Assembly (NCBI RefSeq): GCF_000002425.4
Contig: NC_037256.1
Location: forward strand, 8,650,328-8,714,327
Source: Physcomitrium patens
Lineage: Eukaryota > Streptophyta > Bryopsida > Funariales > Funariaceae
DNA: 64,000 bases
Direction: 5' to 3'
The notes beneath the pieces are model-generated. The model did not search any database. It was not told where the DNA came from and was given only the letters and a program-made list of their open reading frames with translations. The translations under genes were made by a program, and so were the position numbers. This document shows, piece after piece, positions 1 to 13,660 of this stretch. How positions within the stretch are numbered: the stretch's first letter is position 1; every line of letters starts with the position of its first letter.

Positions 1-52
1 GAAAAATAAAGTTGTATTTAATTTTAAAAAATAGTTCATTTATACACTATTC

Positions 53-96
<44 letters not shown>

Positions 97-1121
97 CATT
101 TCTTGATAACTTTGAGTAGATTCATAACAATTTTATAAATTTAGCATAAAATTTTATTAAATATAAAAATATTAATAAGAAATTTAATTATTTAGATAAA
201 TTTAATAAATAAAGATAACATTGTAATAAATCTAATTCTTAGATCACATCTAAATTTTAATAAATAATATTTAAGAATTATATTTATATATATATATATA
301 TATATTAATAAATCATATTATTTAATAATTCTAAAATATATTAAATAAAAAATAATTTTATAAATAAAAAATTATGTTTAATATAATATATAATTTTAAA
401 TTATAAATTTCTTCAACTTTTATAATCTTAAAACTTTAAAAAATATAGTAATTAAAATATTGAAGTACTAAAATATGAATTTTATAGAATTTACATAAAA
501 TTTATTTTATTTAAAAATATTTTAAAAGATATTTAAAATTTCATTTAAATATAAAAATAACTCCAAAAAAATATTTTGTGATCATCTTTTAAATTTTTGG
601 TTATAAAATATATTTAATATGAAAAAACCTATATTTTACAATAGTAATACAATATTTGGCAGATTCACTACACAAATATATTAGCAAAATTTGGTAGTAT
701 TTTATTTTTCTATCTTTCTAAAAATAATTTATATTACATTTATAAACTTTAAATGATTATAATATACTTTAAAAAAATATTAATTCATCAAAATATGATA
801 TTATATAATAATTTATTTAATTTTTTATGATTTTTTTATCAAAAAATCTTGTGAGTTCAAATGTTACGTACAAAGTTATATATTTAGATCTTTTAGAAAT
901 ATTTTGTTTAATTTTAAAGTCAAGTAATACCATGATGATTTAAGTAATACCATGTCAAAATTATTTAACTTGTAAGAATGTGCCAATGTATTCTAATTCC
1001 ATGATTTAGTTATTTTTTGCACCTCCTTGAGCCACCAAAGATAAAAACACATACTATCATCTTTACACTACCAATCATACTGCAATAATTTTTTTTAATA
1101 ATTTTTAATTTTTTAATAGAA

Positions 1122-1232
1122 TTTATTTACAACATAATTAATTTATGTCACTAAATAGTTTATTTACAAAATAATTAATTTATGTCACTAAATAGTTTAT
1201 TTACAACATAATTACTTTATGTTACTAAATAG
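1122..1232. repeat. Three tandem copies of a 37-base unit
   Basis: Three head-to-tail units occupy 1122-1158, 1159-1195 and 1196-1232. Each begins TTTATTTACAA and ends CACTAAATAG or TACTAAATAG. Copies 1 and 2 differ at one position, and copy 3 has a few changes. No gene is associated with the repeat. Confidence 0.9.
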
Positions 1233-3317
1233 TTTTTACATAGTTTAGTTTGTTTGCAGCAATAAAATCTTATCATGCATGTCAAAAAATGTATGCCATA
1301 CTTGCATTTTTTAAAATTAAACATTGACTTTCAAAATCTTGAAATTTATTATTTTGCAATAAATTCTACTATGTTTTATACTATAAAAAATTAATTAATT
1401 TCTAAGATTTTTGGTTTATGAAATTTACAAGAATAATTTTATTTGTGAGAAATGTTTAAATGACCTTTTTATTTATTAAATTTATCTATATTATTTGAAA
1501 AAAAAAAGAGATCAAAATGAAAGCTGAAAACAAAGGAGTTGAGATAAAAAAAAAGTTTAGAACAAAAGAAGCAAGGATTGAGAATGAGGAGAATGGGAAT
1601 GAAGGCCATGATTGTAAGGATGGTTTTTGGAGATAATCTATTTTTTTAATGATGGTTACAATAAGATGGGTTGCTTTAGTAAATGGATGGATTATTTTAA
1701 TATTTAATTATTTATATATAAATTTATCTCATTTTTAAAATAATTTAGTGATAATAATTAAAAAAAATATTAGCAAAAATATTATATTTAATAGACAACA
1801 TAAGTGATGCTTAAATAATATTAGTTATTTACATGAATTAGAAATGAACATATTATATTGTATATATATTTTTTAAATTTGGAGTTTTTGTATATAATAT
1901 TTGAAATTATTATAATAAATATTAAAATTAATTATTGATGCATTATTTGCATGTCATAACTCTTTTTAATATATTATTAAGTTATTATCAATTGTCATTA
2001 GGTAAAAGAAGACTTTCTTTGTATAAACTTAAGATGAAGATTTCATCTCTATTTATCTTAAAATTCTTAATAATGTTTATAATGATAATCACTTTATTTT
2101 TTGAGAAATATATGATATAAAGTCAAATCATACCTTTTAAATACAAAAATTAGCCAATATAATTGATAGAAAATATATATAAAAATAAAAAAATAATAAA
2201 AATAAAGAGATATATATATATATGTTTTGAATATTAAAAAACTTATATTTTTAAAATGGATGTATTCATATTTACATATAATTAGAATAAATTAAAGGAC
2301 CTTTAATTTTTACTAGATTTTTATTTCAATTTCTTTATCTATTAAGCCTTTAGCCATTAAGTAACTATTTTGGTATTTAAATATGACCTTATAGTTGTTT
2401 GGCTTTTTATCTATCTTATCATAAGTAACTTTGCATATTACCTTACCATATTCTATTATGATTATTTCAAAAAAAAATCTTTATATAAACACCTTATTAA
2501 ATTACATATTTTGAAGATAAAAAATATTATTTTGAATCCATATTATCTATTTATAAATTCTTTTAAGAAGAGTCTATATAATGCCAAATCAATTAAAATT
2601 AGGACAATAGTTTGCATGTAAAGATATCATGTTGCTAAGTAAACACTTTCTAGATTTCAAGAATCTTGAATGTAAATTTTAATTTTTATATCATTTAAAA
2701 TTTTTGATTCCAAATATATTTTTTTTGAGAAAATTTCAAAATCTATGTAAAATTATTATAGATATTCAAATTATTTTTTAATTTTTAAACTCTTGAATTT
2801 AACCAAAAATATTTTTATTTCAATAAAAAAAACTTAAAATAAAATATTATTTTATTTTAAGTTGAGTTGATTCTATTTATCATGCCTTTATTAAAAAAAA
2901 TTGTATCCAATTTTGTATTATTTATCAAGAGATTATTTTCTTATTTTAATAAAATCTTTAAAAATTAAAGAAAAATCCATATAATTAACCATCAAATATT
3001 TTAGTTGGTTATTTTATTATATTATATATTTTTTTCATTTAGAAAATATAAAAACACTTTTTACATAGTCTTTAATTAATTATTTAATTTTTATGTCACC
3101 CACAAGTCTATATATTGGTAAAGTATTTTATGAGCTTTGAATTTTTATATAATAATTTAGGTAATTTAATTAAATTATTATTTTTTTTACTTTTAGTGGT
3201 CTAAAAATAATATATTAATATTTTTACTTAAAATATTTAAAGTCAAATTGGTAAGGTGTTATTTTTTTTTTTATCTTTTTGGATAAATCAATCTATTTTT
3301 TATTTTTTATTTTTTAT

Positions 3318-3318
<1 letters not shown>

Positions 3319-3383
<65 letters not shown>
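3319..3383. repeat. Compound CT/TA microsatellite
   Basis: About 13 CT dinucleotides (3319-3344) run straight into about 19 TA dinucleotides (to 3383). Similar pure TA tracts occur near 6236-6270, 14960-15005, 46254-46280, 46360-46395, 48860-48886, 50290-50320, 51936-51961 and 57784-57822, so TA expansion is a general property of this DNA. Confidence 0.9.
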
Positions 3384-3386
<3 letters not shown>

Positions 3387-3639
3387 ATTTTTACATAAAA
3401 AATATAATCTTTGTTTATTACCTTATATTCATCTTTAACCTTTATACACTCTTTAAGTCCTATAATAGGTCTATTAAGAATATGTTCTATTCACTTTATT
3501 TTTTGGGCATATAATTTTTTTGCTTATATAGAACTAATATACATATTAATTAGTAAAAATTCTAGATTCTGTCATAAAAACCTACTCCATATATCATAAA
3601 ATAATTACAGATGTCTTTAATGAAGAAGCTTAATTATAG

Positions 3640-4220
3640 TGGTTTATAATTTATCAATTATATTATAATTTTTAGACACCACCTTCTATTTTTAATTGAA
3701 GATAAGAATCCACTGAAACTTTGGCTACTACTTTCCAAAAGCATTAGAGTTTTGACTTTATTATTCTATGTATGATTATTTGTTGTAAATTTTAATGCCC
3801 TTAATGTAGAATTTTTACAATCCATTTAGATAAAAGAATAATCATATATCTTCCTACAACACCTTTAAAGATACTTCAATGAATTCTATTGTCTACGAAA
3901 GAATCTATATTTTTTACAAAATATTTCATATAGAACACTACTAACATATAAATTATACCAACTTTTATTTTCTATAGGTTTAAAACATATGTTAGAATAG
4001 GTTCTACAAAGTAAAATCCTACATTTTGTTATATTACTTTTCTAAGCTCTATAGTTAATATTCTATAAAGCTTAAATTCTTGAACTAATAGTGTATCACA
4101 TTTTGGACATATATTATGAATATAGCTATGTAAATTGGATATTTTAGGAGTTTCATTTAAATACCAAATCATACAAGTTAAATATAATAACATTCATCAA
4201 AGAAGACATTAAATAGAGAC
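3640..4220 (-). pseudogene. Decayed coding-like tract, unidentified
   Basis: On the minus strand one frame reads for long stretches as plausible protein broken by only a few stops. Around 4090-4130 it gives a segment with NICPKCDTLL, a CxxC-like zinc-ligand pair. Around 3840-3930 it gives a stretch including FVKNIDSFVDNRIH and later GVVGRYMIILLSKWIVKIL. Residue use is more balanced than in neighbouring random frames. I do not recognise the family. A decayed transposase or another ancient integrated element is possible, but that is inference. No start, end or splice structure can be set. Confidence 0.3.
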
Positions 4221-4984
4221 TACATAAGTCCATATATGAATGTTTTCTTAAAAATTGTAAGATTAAAATTTCTAAGTTTCACAAATATTTATCTTTTGAT
4301 TTTCAGTCTTCCAAATTAATATTTTAGATACATAAATAATAAAAAGATAAATAAAATTTCAATAAAAACCTTTGTATAAAGTCTATAAAGCCATTAAGAT
4401 ATTAATCATTGTGATACTTTTAGATTAGAGCAAAAAGAAAAAACTTCAACTTGATCATATTATTTTAATGTTGCTTCTTAATATAGAATATTAATAAATA
4501 AAAATGCCAATACATCTTCTATTTGAATATTTTTTAAAATTTTTTATATATAAATCTTAGAAATTTAAAGGATGATTTTAAAAAAAAAATCTTAAATTTT
4601 TTCTTTCTTCTATTAAATAAAAATTAAATATTCTTTTAAAATTAAAATTACTAAAAATTATTGAAATATGTCTTTATAATATTTTAATTTATTTCATTAT
4701 TTACATTTTAGAATGTTATTGACATTAATACTACTTCTATTATAAATTAGCATATATTTAGATGTTTTAGTATAAATATTATCTAAAATATATTATATTA
4801 TAAAAAAATATTAATATAAATTTTATAAAATATAAGGAAAAAAAATCTTAGATTATGTTAAATGTCTTTTTGAAGATTTGAGTTGCTTCTTTTAATAAAT
4901 AGAGGTGCTTAAAGATTTTGTTTTAGAAGATGATTAATTAAGTAGTAAAGGTTTTTTATTATTATAATTTTAAAAATCTTCTAA

Positions 4985-5251
4985 TTATAACACCATAAAA
5001 GAATAATTTAAATAAAAATTAAGAAAATATGATATTGATTCAATTTGATTAAGAGATATAAATAAGTCACCATTAAGAGTTATTGTATTTGATTTTTTTA
5101 ATATATTAGAATCATTCAAATTTTTATGTTGTATAACTTTTGGATTAAAAATGTAAAGAGGACGGAAGTTTTTATTTGGAGGTTTAATACTACCATGTCC
5201 TATTAACTTTTGATCTATAATGTAGCCACTACCAATATATCTTTGAGTCAC
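4985..5251 (-). pseudogene. Coding-like minus-strand frame, unidentified
   Basis: This is an open minus-strand frame of 88 codons beginning with ATG. Its first half has a mixed, protein-like composition, with short stretches such as GSGYIIDQKLIGHGSIKPP and RPLYIFNPKVI. Its last third degenerates into hydrophobic AT-rich codons. It lies in the same strand and region as the tract at 3640-4220, so both could be pieces of one old element, but no frame joins them and I recognise no domain. A chance open frame is not excluded. Confidence 0.25.
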
Positions 5252-6107
5252 ATTTATTGATAAATTTATATATTATTTTTTTGTATGGAATAGAAGCTAG
5301 ATCAATATTACATAGGCTCCAAATTCTTTCAAGAAGTTGGTTGTATTGATTATGCATGTATTTAAGTTAACCAAGAAATCAAACTATATTGATATGATAT
5401 GCTAAATTTTATATACAAATTATTACAATAGAAGTTATATTAAGTAATTTTTAAATCCTCAATGCTAATTTCATTTTGTAGATTCAATTTCAAATATATA
5501 AAAATATTTTCTTTGTAGAAAATTTAATTGTATGCTCTTATAAGATTTTATATTTACACTAGCACTTGTGTATCTTCAAAAATTATATAAATGATCTTGT
5601 CACTCCTCCTCTTATTTATAATCCTCCTACTGTTATTTCTCATCCTTATCTTTCTCTTCACAACTCCAATCAATACTTTTTTAATGCTTCAATCACATTT
5701 AATATATGTTTTTGTTTATGTTTGGCAAGATTAAGGTTTTTGTATAGCCCTTTGAAAAATCTACTACTAAAATTATTCTTATTAAAGTTAAAAATAAATA
5801 AGCTTGAAGTTACTACAATTAAATTTGGAATATCTTTTGTCAAATTATTATAGAAGATTTGAAATTTAGTCAATGTAGTTAGATTTTGAAGTACACTTGA
5901 AAGCTTCCTAATTAATCCATTCTTTATAAGATTCAAGAACATTTATTAGATGCAATTTTTTAACTCCAAAAAAATCTATTCTTACTAATATCTAAACTTA
6001 AGTTCTTAATTCTAACAAACTTATTCTTTATAAGTATTAAATACATAAATTGCAAATAATAAAAACCTAAATATATTATTTTTTTATTAAAAAATAATAA
6101 ATATTTA

Positions 6108-6231
6108 CTGAAAGATAATATAATATTAGAACTTGAATGACTATTGCCAAAGATATGAAGACTAAAGATTCTTGAAATAAGATTAAGAACAAGAAAGGGA
6201 TTAAAAAGAATAAAGAAGATCTCACTTTTGC

Positions 6232-6274
<43 letters not shown>

Positions 6275-6350
6275 CTAAATAAAAGCTTCTTGATAATATT
6301 GTTGTATTCTATGAAGTTTGCTTGAGATTGCATCAAATTCCTAATTGTGA
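6108..6350 (-). mobile_element. Gypsy LTR fragment, minus orientation
   Basis: The sequence around 6130-6235 (TGACTATTGCCAAAGATATG onward, then CTTGAAATAAGA) matches the R/U5 end of the LTRs seen at 7,619 and 25,680. It is interrupted after 6235 by a TA microsatellite and then fades. It is probably a solo or broken LTR of the same chromovirus family as elements A, B, C and E. Confidence 0.65.
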
Positions 6351-6369
6351 AAGATAAAATAGAAATTGT

Positions 6370-6860
6370 AACAACAAGGTCCTAAAAATTATAATTGAAT
6401 CTTAAAAATTTCAATCAAATCTTAATAATGCTAATTAAAAATTAATCAAATTTATAATTTTTTAAAAATAAATTACAAAAGAATCATAAAATAATTATAA
6501 ATTAATCCTAAAAAATATATATAATAAAAAAATTTGAAGAAATAATAAAATAAAAATCCCAAATAAATTATAATTTAATTCTTATACAATCCTAAAGAAA
6601 TCCTAATTAAAACATAAATTTTAAATTAAATCCTATGTAAGCCTTAATTAAATCTTAAATCCTAAGATAAATCCTAAGCAAATCCTAAATTTTAAAATAA
6701 ATTTTAATTAAATCCTAAAAAGAGCCTTATTTAAGTTTCAATTAAAGCCTAAATAAATTCTAATCAAATCTTATAAAAATCCTAATCAAATCCTAATAAA
6801 ATTTTAATAAAATCTTAATCAAACCTTAAGCCTTAAATAAATTCTTAATTAATTTTATAA
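6370..6860. repeat. Degenerate TCCTAA-rich repeat tract
   Basis: Over roughly 490 bases the motif AATCCTAA, with variants AATCTTAA, AGCCTTAA and AATTCTAA, recurs a dozen or more times at irregular spacing. The array is too decayed to define a unit length. One reading is an old minisatellite. Another is a telomere-like CCCTAAA array that has lost its cytosines by C-to-T change. No coding signal is present. Confidence 0.5.
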
Positions 6861-7618
6861 AAAAATGATTTCAATTCAAATATTACAAAAAAATAATTAT
6901 TAAGTTTAAAATAAGAAAAAACAATTTAAAAAAGATAGAACTTACTAAATAGAAGATAAATTCTAAAATCTACTTGGATATTGGCCAGCCTCCTTCTTTG
7001 AACTTGGTATCAATCTCTCAACATCAGTATCTCTAAGTTTTATAGTTCGATTGCTTTTATATTTTGTAATTTTTTTAAAAATCAAGTCAAATATTATTGT
7101 AATATTTTTTTAAAAAAATCCAATAAGTAGATTACTCTATATTTTAGAAACTCTTATTAATCCTTTAAACTCCAAGATCTGAAACTACAATACGTTTAAA
7201 TTCCAATAAACTTCAAAAAATTATTAGATCAAGTTCAAAATTACAAAAAAAAATTAATACAATAGTAATCACACAATCAATAAATGTCATTTATAGATCA
7301 TTTATCAATATTATATAATTTTTCAAAGTATGAAATCTTTTTATTTTTTAAAATCAAAAGTCACTTCTAAAACAATTGTGATTTTGCAAAGCTTTTACAA
7401 AGTCAATACAAATTCAAGTCACTCAAAATCAATACTTAAAAAACCCTTCTTATAAATTTTTTCTTAAAATCTGATTTTTTAATCAACTTAAGAATTCATG
7501 AATTATAGCAAGTTGTTACACACATACATATTTATCCAAATAAGAAGTACTATGTAGAAGATAATTGTAAGTAGATTTGAAATTATTAGGTAGATTAGAT
7601 TAGGATATTGCTATATAG
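6861..7618. other. AT-rich spacer, nothing recognised
   Basis: No open frame of note, no RNA gene and no clear repeat is seen between the degenerate repeat tract and the left LTR of element A. Confidence 0.6.
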
Positions 7619-8647
7619 TGTCAAGGATATGAACCTCAAAGAACTAAAATGTCAATATACTCTTATAACAGTTGAAAAGACTAAAAAAATATTCAAAAAT
7701 GATATAATATTAAATTAGAATGGCTATTGCCAAAGATAAAAATACTAAATAATCTTGAAATAAGACTAAGTGAAATAGAATCAGACTATCTCAAAAAACC
7801 CAAGATTCTTCTATTCCACAGCAACATGAAATCTCTTCACAAAATAAGACAAAACAAATTAGAACAAAATTGAATAAAACTAAACCAAATAGGACCTGAA
7901 AGAGAAACTGAGCAAACAAAAATAGAACAGAACTAAATTGAATAAAAAGATGTAAAACCAAACTTTACTAAGAGGAAGGGTCTGAAACCATACCTGACCA
8001 CATGCTCCAAAAGGCCCTGACTAGTCTTATTTATACCTTGTGCCACTACCATGGACTCTCTAAAATGTTCTTAGGTGATAGACTCCATCTAGAGAACTAT
8101 GCTAAGTCTTTTTTAGAAGGTTCTATGATGGACCCCACCTAAATAATTATCTTGAATTCTTTCTAGAATATTCCATAATAGATCTTATATGATCTACTAA
8201 CCTAACCTCAATTTTAAAAACTTCTATGGTTCTATCTATCTATACAATTATCTTATCTATATTATGTTATACTAAAGACTACAAAGGTGTTGACAAGAAT
8301 GAAGAAGGCTTCACTCTTATCTCTATATATACTCTTAATTACGAACTTCATAGCAATGTCCTATAGGACTTCTAATACGTATTGACTTTGTAAGACATGT
8401 AGCTTAATTTGTAAGGAATTTTTTTTATATATATGCTTTATAATTAGCTTGTTTCATAAGCTATTAATACATGGTTAATTTATTGACCAAGTTTCTATCC
8501 TACCAATCAACTACAAAAATATTTAAAGTCAAAGTGACCTCTATAAAGCTTTTAGGAATCTTTTTTAGAAAATATTATGAAATTAATCTATTTTTATCTA
8601 CTTAATTATATAGATAAATATCATAGTAAATATGAATGTCTATGATA
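7619..8647 (-). repeat. Element A left (3') LTR with insertion
   Basis: The LTR body matches the LTRs at 15231-15781 and 29296-29832 in reverse complement. Shared markers include TGTCAAGGATATGAACC at the left end, GGCTATTGCCAAAGAT near 7721, and TAAGCTATTAATACATGG near 8458. It is about 500 bases longer than the others because foreign sequence occupies about 7770-8265. The right end sits against the polypurine tract, as expected for a 3' LTR. Confidence 0.8.
7770..8265. mobile_element. Insertion inside element A LTR
   Basis: This segment is absent from the other LTR copies. It is flanked by ACTAA on both sides (left near 7764-7769, right near 8272), suggesting a short target-site duplication. 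It is less AT-rich than its surroundings and has no open frame. It may be a solo LTR of another family or a small non-autonomous element; its class is not determined. Confidence 0.5.
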
Positions 8648-9239
8648 TTCTTTCCCCCCCCCCTCTTCTTCTAGAGACAAGTTCTACAAGGAGCAAACAT
8701 CATATATTGATGAAATCCAAGATGAAGCAAATTGTATTTGTCACATATTCTAATCTTTGTTTTCTTTAAAGATAGTTGATAAGTCTTCTTAGTTATTGAT
8801 AGTGTCCTATATTATAGCAAGAAGACTACTCTATTATTTGATTCTTGTTGAAATCTTTCTAATTTCTTTCAAATGAAATATTTGGAATACCGTCAAGAGT
8901 CATTCCAACCTCTAATAAAATCACTAAACATTGAAAGTCTCTTCCAAGGTAATGATATCAAATACATTGTATCTTACCATCTATTTAAAAAAGGACGTAT
9001 CATTCTTGAAGATCTTCATCGCAAATATGTCATCTTGAAGGTTGTGATAATTACAATGTTTCATTTGATAAGTCAATAAGTAATAGCTCTTGATTTGAAT
9101 CTTTTGGTTGTTGGTTCTCTATTTTTTTAGTATCACAAATGCACAAAAGTTCCAAATAAAAGTAAAAGATAGAATGCTACCTTTTGTAGATCTTATTTCT
9201 TTTATAGCAATGATTTTCTATTTTTTATCTTGATTTTTA

Positions 9240-12200
9240 TAAATATTTTCAATGAAAAATTTCAACCTTCTTTATTACATTTGTAAGATTTATTTCTAGC
9301 TTCCATGTGCATTTATTAATATCATATTTTTACCAATGAACAAGATATTTTAACCTATTTTAGGATCGCCTTAAATCTAAAATTTCTTCCACTTTAAATT
9401 CTTGATTATTATCCATTTTTATAAGAGGAGGTGGCATTTGTTTTCTTTCCAAGATATTCATTGTTTTATATGGCTCAAGAAGAGTGATATAGAATATAGA
9501 ATAAATCTTTATAGATTGACATAGATATAATCAATAATCAATAGGATTTACTTGTTCATTAATAAAAAAAAAAAAACTTCAAGCCTATGATAGTTCAATT
9601 TGTCACAAGAACAAGTAGTCTTGATATTGTAATAAACTAACCATACCTTCTCACCCATATTGAATTATAGTTGTTCTTTGTAATAGGCATATGTATTGAT
9701 CTTTTGTTGCTCTTGAGCTTCCTATAATTGTACCTTTATTGTTGCATATAGCTCTGACTAATAATTTGCCAAATCTTTTGTTAAAAAATTTTTAACTTTT
9801 GAAAAGTCAAAAGTATCAAGTCGTAGATAATAAACATAATCTGTAAAGAAAGGTTTTTGTTGAGTAAAAGAATATATTAAATTATTATATGCAAACTCTA
9901 CCAATTGCAAAAGAATTGTTCAATTATCTTGATGATAATTCATAGTATATCTCAAATATTGCTCCAAAACTTGATTCACTCATCCATTAGTTTGAGGATG
10001 AAAATTCAAAGAGAGTTTTATATCTACTTTTAATATCATGAAGACAATTGTCTAAAATCTTGATATAAATTGAATATTCTTATTTAATATAATATCCTTG
10101 GATAATCTATGATAGGAGTAGATATTATTGAAAAAAACTTAGATATTTCTTCACCTATGATAGATTTTGTATATGATACAAAATATGTGATTTTAGTAAA
10201 ATAATCGACTATCATGAATATAAACTCATACAAACCTGAAATTAAAAGATTTATGATAAAATCTATGGAAATAAAAGACTACGGTTGCTCTAAAATAAAT
10301 AATGACTATAAAAGTCCATAAGGTCAATGATAAGGAATTTTGGATCTTGAATAAATATCATATGATTGTACAAAGTCTTTGACTATCTTCTACATTTGAG
10401 GCCACCAAAAATTCTCTAGATTTTAGCTCTAAGGTCTTGTTGTATATAAAATATTCAGCTATTGAAAAGTGATGACAGGCTTGAAAAACACATAATCATG
10501 CTTTGACTTCTAGAATATCTAATCATTCTTTGAAGTAGAGTAGAATATTTTTAAACTTGAACTTGTAAGTATCATTAGACTCAGAAGAATTATTCTTGAT
10601 ATTATGAACAAGAAGATCAAAAGACATACTTAATTGAATTTTCTTGATAAAGATTAAATCAACAATCAATATTGATTTTATTCCTAGAAGATGAAAATAC
10701 TCCAACTTTAAGATAATAGTTTTTTATTGATCAAAAGCTACATTTCTTTTTTTTGGTGCAAGATAAGAACATCTAGAAATTGCATCTAATAAACCTTGTT
10801 TTTTTTTCAAGTTTATAAGTGATCTTGAAATCAAATCTTGATAAAGACATACTTCAATGGACTTAGCAACAATTTAAAACATGTGCTGATATAAACTACT
10901 TGAGGTTCTTGTGATCCATATATACAATAATTAGATTAAAAGCACTTTTTAGATAATGATGCCATTTTTTGAAATGAATCCATAATTTTAAGAAGCTCTT
11001 TATTATAGATCTTGTAATTAATCTCAGTTGCTGAAAATTTCTTGAAATGAAAAGCAACTGGGTGGAGTTTATAATTTTCTTCCATTTGTGATAAAATAGC
11101 ACCCATAGTAAAGTTCAATATATTTTTTTTTATAAAGAATGTCTTAAAAAAATTAATGCAATATAAAATTCGTGCAAAAATAAATGATGTCTTTATGGCT
11201 TTAAAAGATATTTTTGCTTCTTTGTTCTATTCAAATTTATCTTTACATGTCAAATGTATAAGAGGAGCCGTAATTTGAGAGATATTCTTGATGAAGATTT
11301 GATAATAATTTGAAAATCTTAAAAAACATTGCATATCTTTGATTTTTTTTGGAACCTTCCAATCCATGATAATCTGAAATTTCTTAGGATCCATTATTAA
11401 TCCTTCATTGGAAATAATATATACTAAAAAATCATCTTAAGTAATGTAGATTATACACTTTTTCATCTTTGCATATAATCTTATATTTCTAAGTTTTTGT
11501 AATACATGACGAATATGAAGTTCATATTCTTCTTTATTCTTAGAGTAAATTAAAATGTTGTCTAAATAACAGAAAACAAAATTATCAAGAAACTCACAAA
11601 AGACATCATTCATGAAATATTAAAAAATAGTTAGTACATTCGTGAGTTCTAAAGGCATGACATTGTATTTAAAATGTCCATACCTAATTTAAAAAGCGGA
11701 CTTTTATTCATCTCTTTTTTTAATGGAGACTAGGTTATATATTCCTATTAGATCTATTTTTATATAGATCTTTGCTTGATTGAATTGATCAAAAAGTCCT
11801 AAAATGAAAGGTAGGAAATACTTATTCTTGATAGTGATCTTGCTAAATCCTTGATAATCTACGCATATCTACAAAGATCCATCTATTTTCTTCACAAATA
11901 AGATAAGAGCTCTTGTTGGAGATTTTGAGTGGCATATGAAGTTCTAGATAAATTCTTGTCAATATATTCTTTTAGTGCAATCAATTTATTTTGTGATAAG
12001 CTGTAGATTAATTTCAAGGGTGGTTGAATTTCTTTTTGTAGATCAATTGTATAGTTTTTATGATCGATGCTTTAGAAGAATATTTATATTTTTTAAAAAA
12101 AACGTCCTAAAAATCTTAATATAGACTAAAAATATCTCTTGACATCTTTTTACTATTAAGAATGGATGTAGCATATATAGCAAAAGATGGCCCTTTTGTT

Positions 12201-13660
12201 GTCGCATGCACAAAATTCCTTGTACCTATTAATAAGGATTTGCATGAATTAGGCTTATCTATTTTTACTTCACTATTAAAATTTTATATTAAACTAAAAG
12301 AAAAATTAAGGTTACAAGAAATTGAATTTATCTAAGTGTTATATTTTTTTAACCATAATAATTCTAAAATAATTGGATTGGAGAAGGATCTTATTACATT
12401 AAATATTATTATACTATTATGATCTTTAATTGCTTCATGTAAAGAAATAATCTTATAAGTAATGTCTTTAGAAGATAATGAACAATCATCTATGACTTTT
12501 TCATTTACAGATTTAATTTTCTTACTCAAGTTATTTTTTATTTTTTAACAAAATCTTTGTCTATAAAAGAAGCTAAGGCTCCTGAATCTAATAATGTAAA
12601 GACTTTATAATTTTTGATCCTAAATATATATCTATTGTAAAACAAGGTGAGGGATCTAAGAAAAGAATATGACCTTTATTAGATATTGCACATGATTTCA
12701 ACTGAAAGGTTCCTATTATAGCTAGAAAAACTTGTGTTTTGGTGCATTGTCTTCTTTGGCAGTTATATTCCTCATTTTGTAATTACATTGCTTCTTTGGA
12801 TAACGTTGAGTAGTGTATTTAGCTTCTCTATAATATAAGTACAAACCTTCTTAATGACATCAAATCTTTTTCTACTCCGTGAGGGATTAAAAACATATTA
12901 TATCAATTTGCATTAGTTTTGGTCTTGATGAATAAGTTTCTAAAAATTTGAGAATTTTTCTCATTACTTGAGTTGTTTCTCTCTAACCAAGTTTTTATTC
13001 TTTATAGTTTTCAAATAATCAATTATCACATGTAATGGCTTGAATAATAAATTTTTCTTAGGATTTTATCTTTGGCATTGTTAATAACAAGTTTTTGACA
13101 TTATCCTTTAATATATATTAAAATTGATTAATAAAGGCTTTGTTATTTTTGTCCACATCACAAAGGATATTTTGAAATTCAATAGTATATATAGTGGTTG
13201 ACCGTGATCCTTGTCATAAAGATAAGAGCTTCATCTCTACTACTCTTTTTCAATCATTTTTTTTAAATCTAGTTGTAAACACTTTCAAGAATGAATTCAA
13301 ATCATAAAAGAGTAGTAAATTCTTTTCCATTAAAGATACAAATCAAAAGAGAATATTTCTAGATAAAAGTGCTATTATGAACTCAACTTGAGTAGATCCA
13401 TCAGATTATTGAAAAAATTCAACCTTAAATAAAGCTTAATTTGTTGCAAAAATCTTTGAAATTTTAATCTTATTCCATTAAACTTATCTAGCATACTAAT
13501 TCATGTTCTTATTGTACTTGTAGGAGTAAAACTTCTTAGATTTGGTTGTAAGGTCAATTTACTTGCTTCCTTTAATTGCACAATTTCTTATTGTAGGTTC
13601 TAAACTTCTTTCATAGGTATAGGATTAGTATTTCTGTAGTTGTTACTAATGATGTATGAG
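9240..13660 (-). pseudogene. Element A gag-pol-chromodomain remnant
   Basis: Read on the minus strand, gag lies at about 12,870-13,660, with a degenerate zinc knuckle near 12,770-12,850. The protease lies near 12,540-12,600 and keeps its LLDSGA motif. The reverse transcriptase spans about 11,200-12,110, with the catalytic box as YLDN instead of YLDD near 11,560. RNase H (10,890-11,115) contains GAILSQ and the stretch ATEINYKIYNKELL. The integrase core includes MIVDYFTK-like sequence near 10,190-10,225. The chromodomain lies at 9,255-9,430 (KVEEILDLRR, then CTWKLE). The domain order is that of Ty3/Gypsy chromoviruses, where the chromodomain helps target integration to heterochromatin. Many in-frame stops and some frameshifts make it non-functional. 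Confidence 0.85.

Larger units (their letters stand above)
1..6107. other. AT-rich gene-free stretch
   Basis: This stretch is extremely AT-rich, with stops in all frames every few tens of bases. I see no intact gene in it. It contains TA microsatellites near 57-91 and 284-305, a 37-base tandem repeat, a CT/TA microsatellite and two broken coding-like tracts on the minus strand, all listed separately. The few open frames of 60-95 codons are rich in Phe, Ile, Lys and Asn, as expected by chance in such DNA. Confidence 0.7.
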
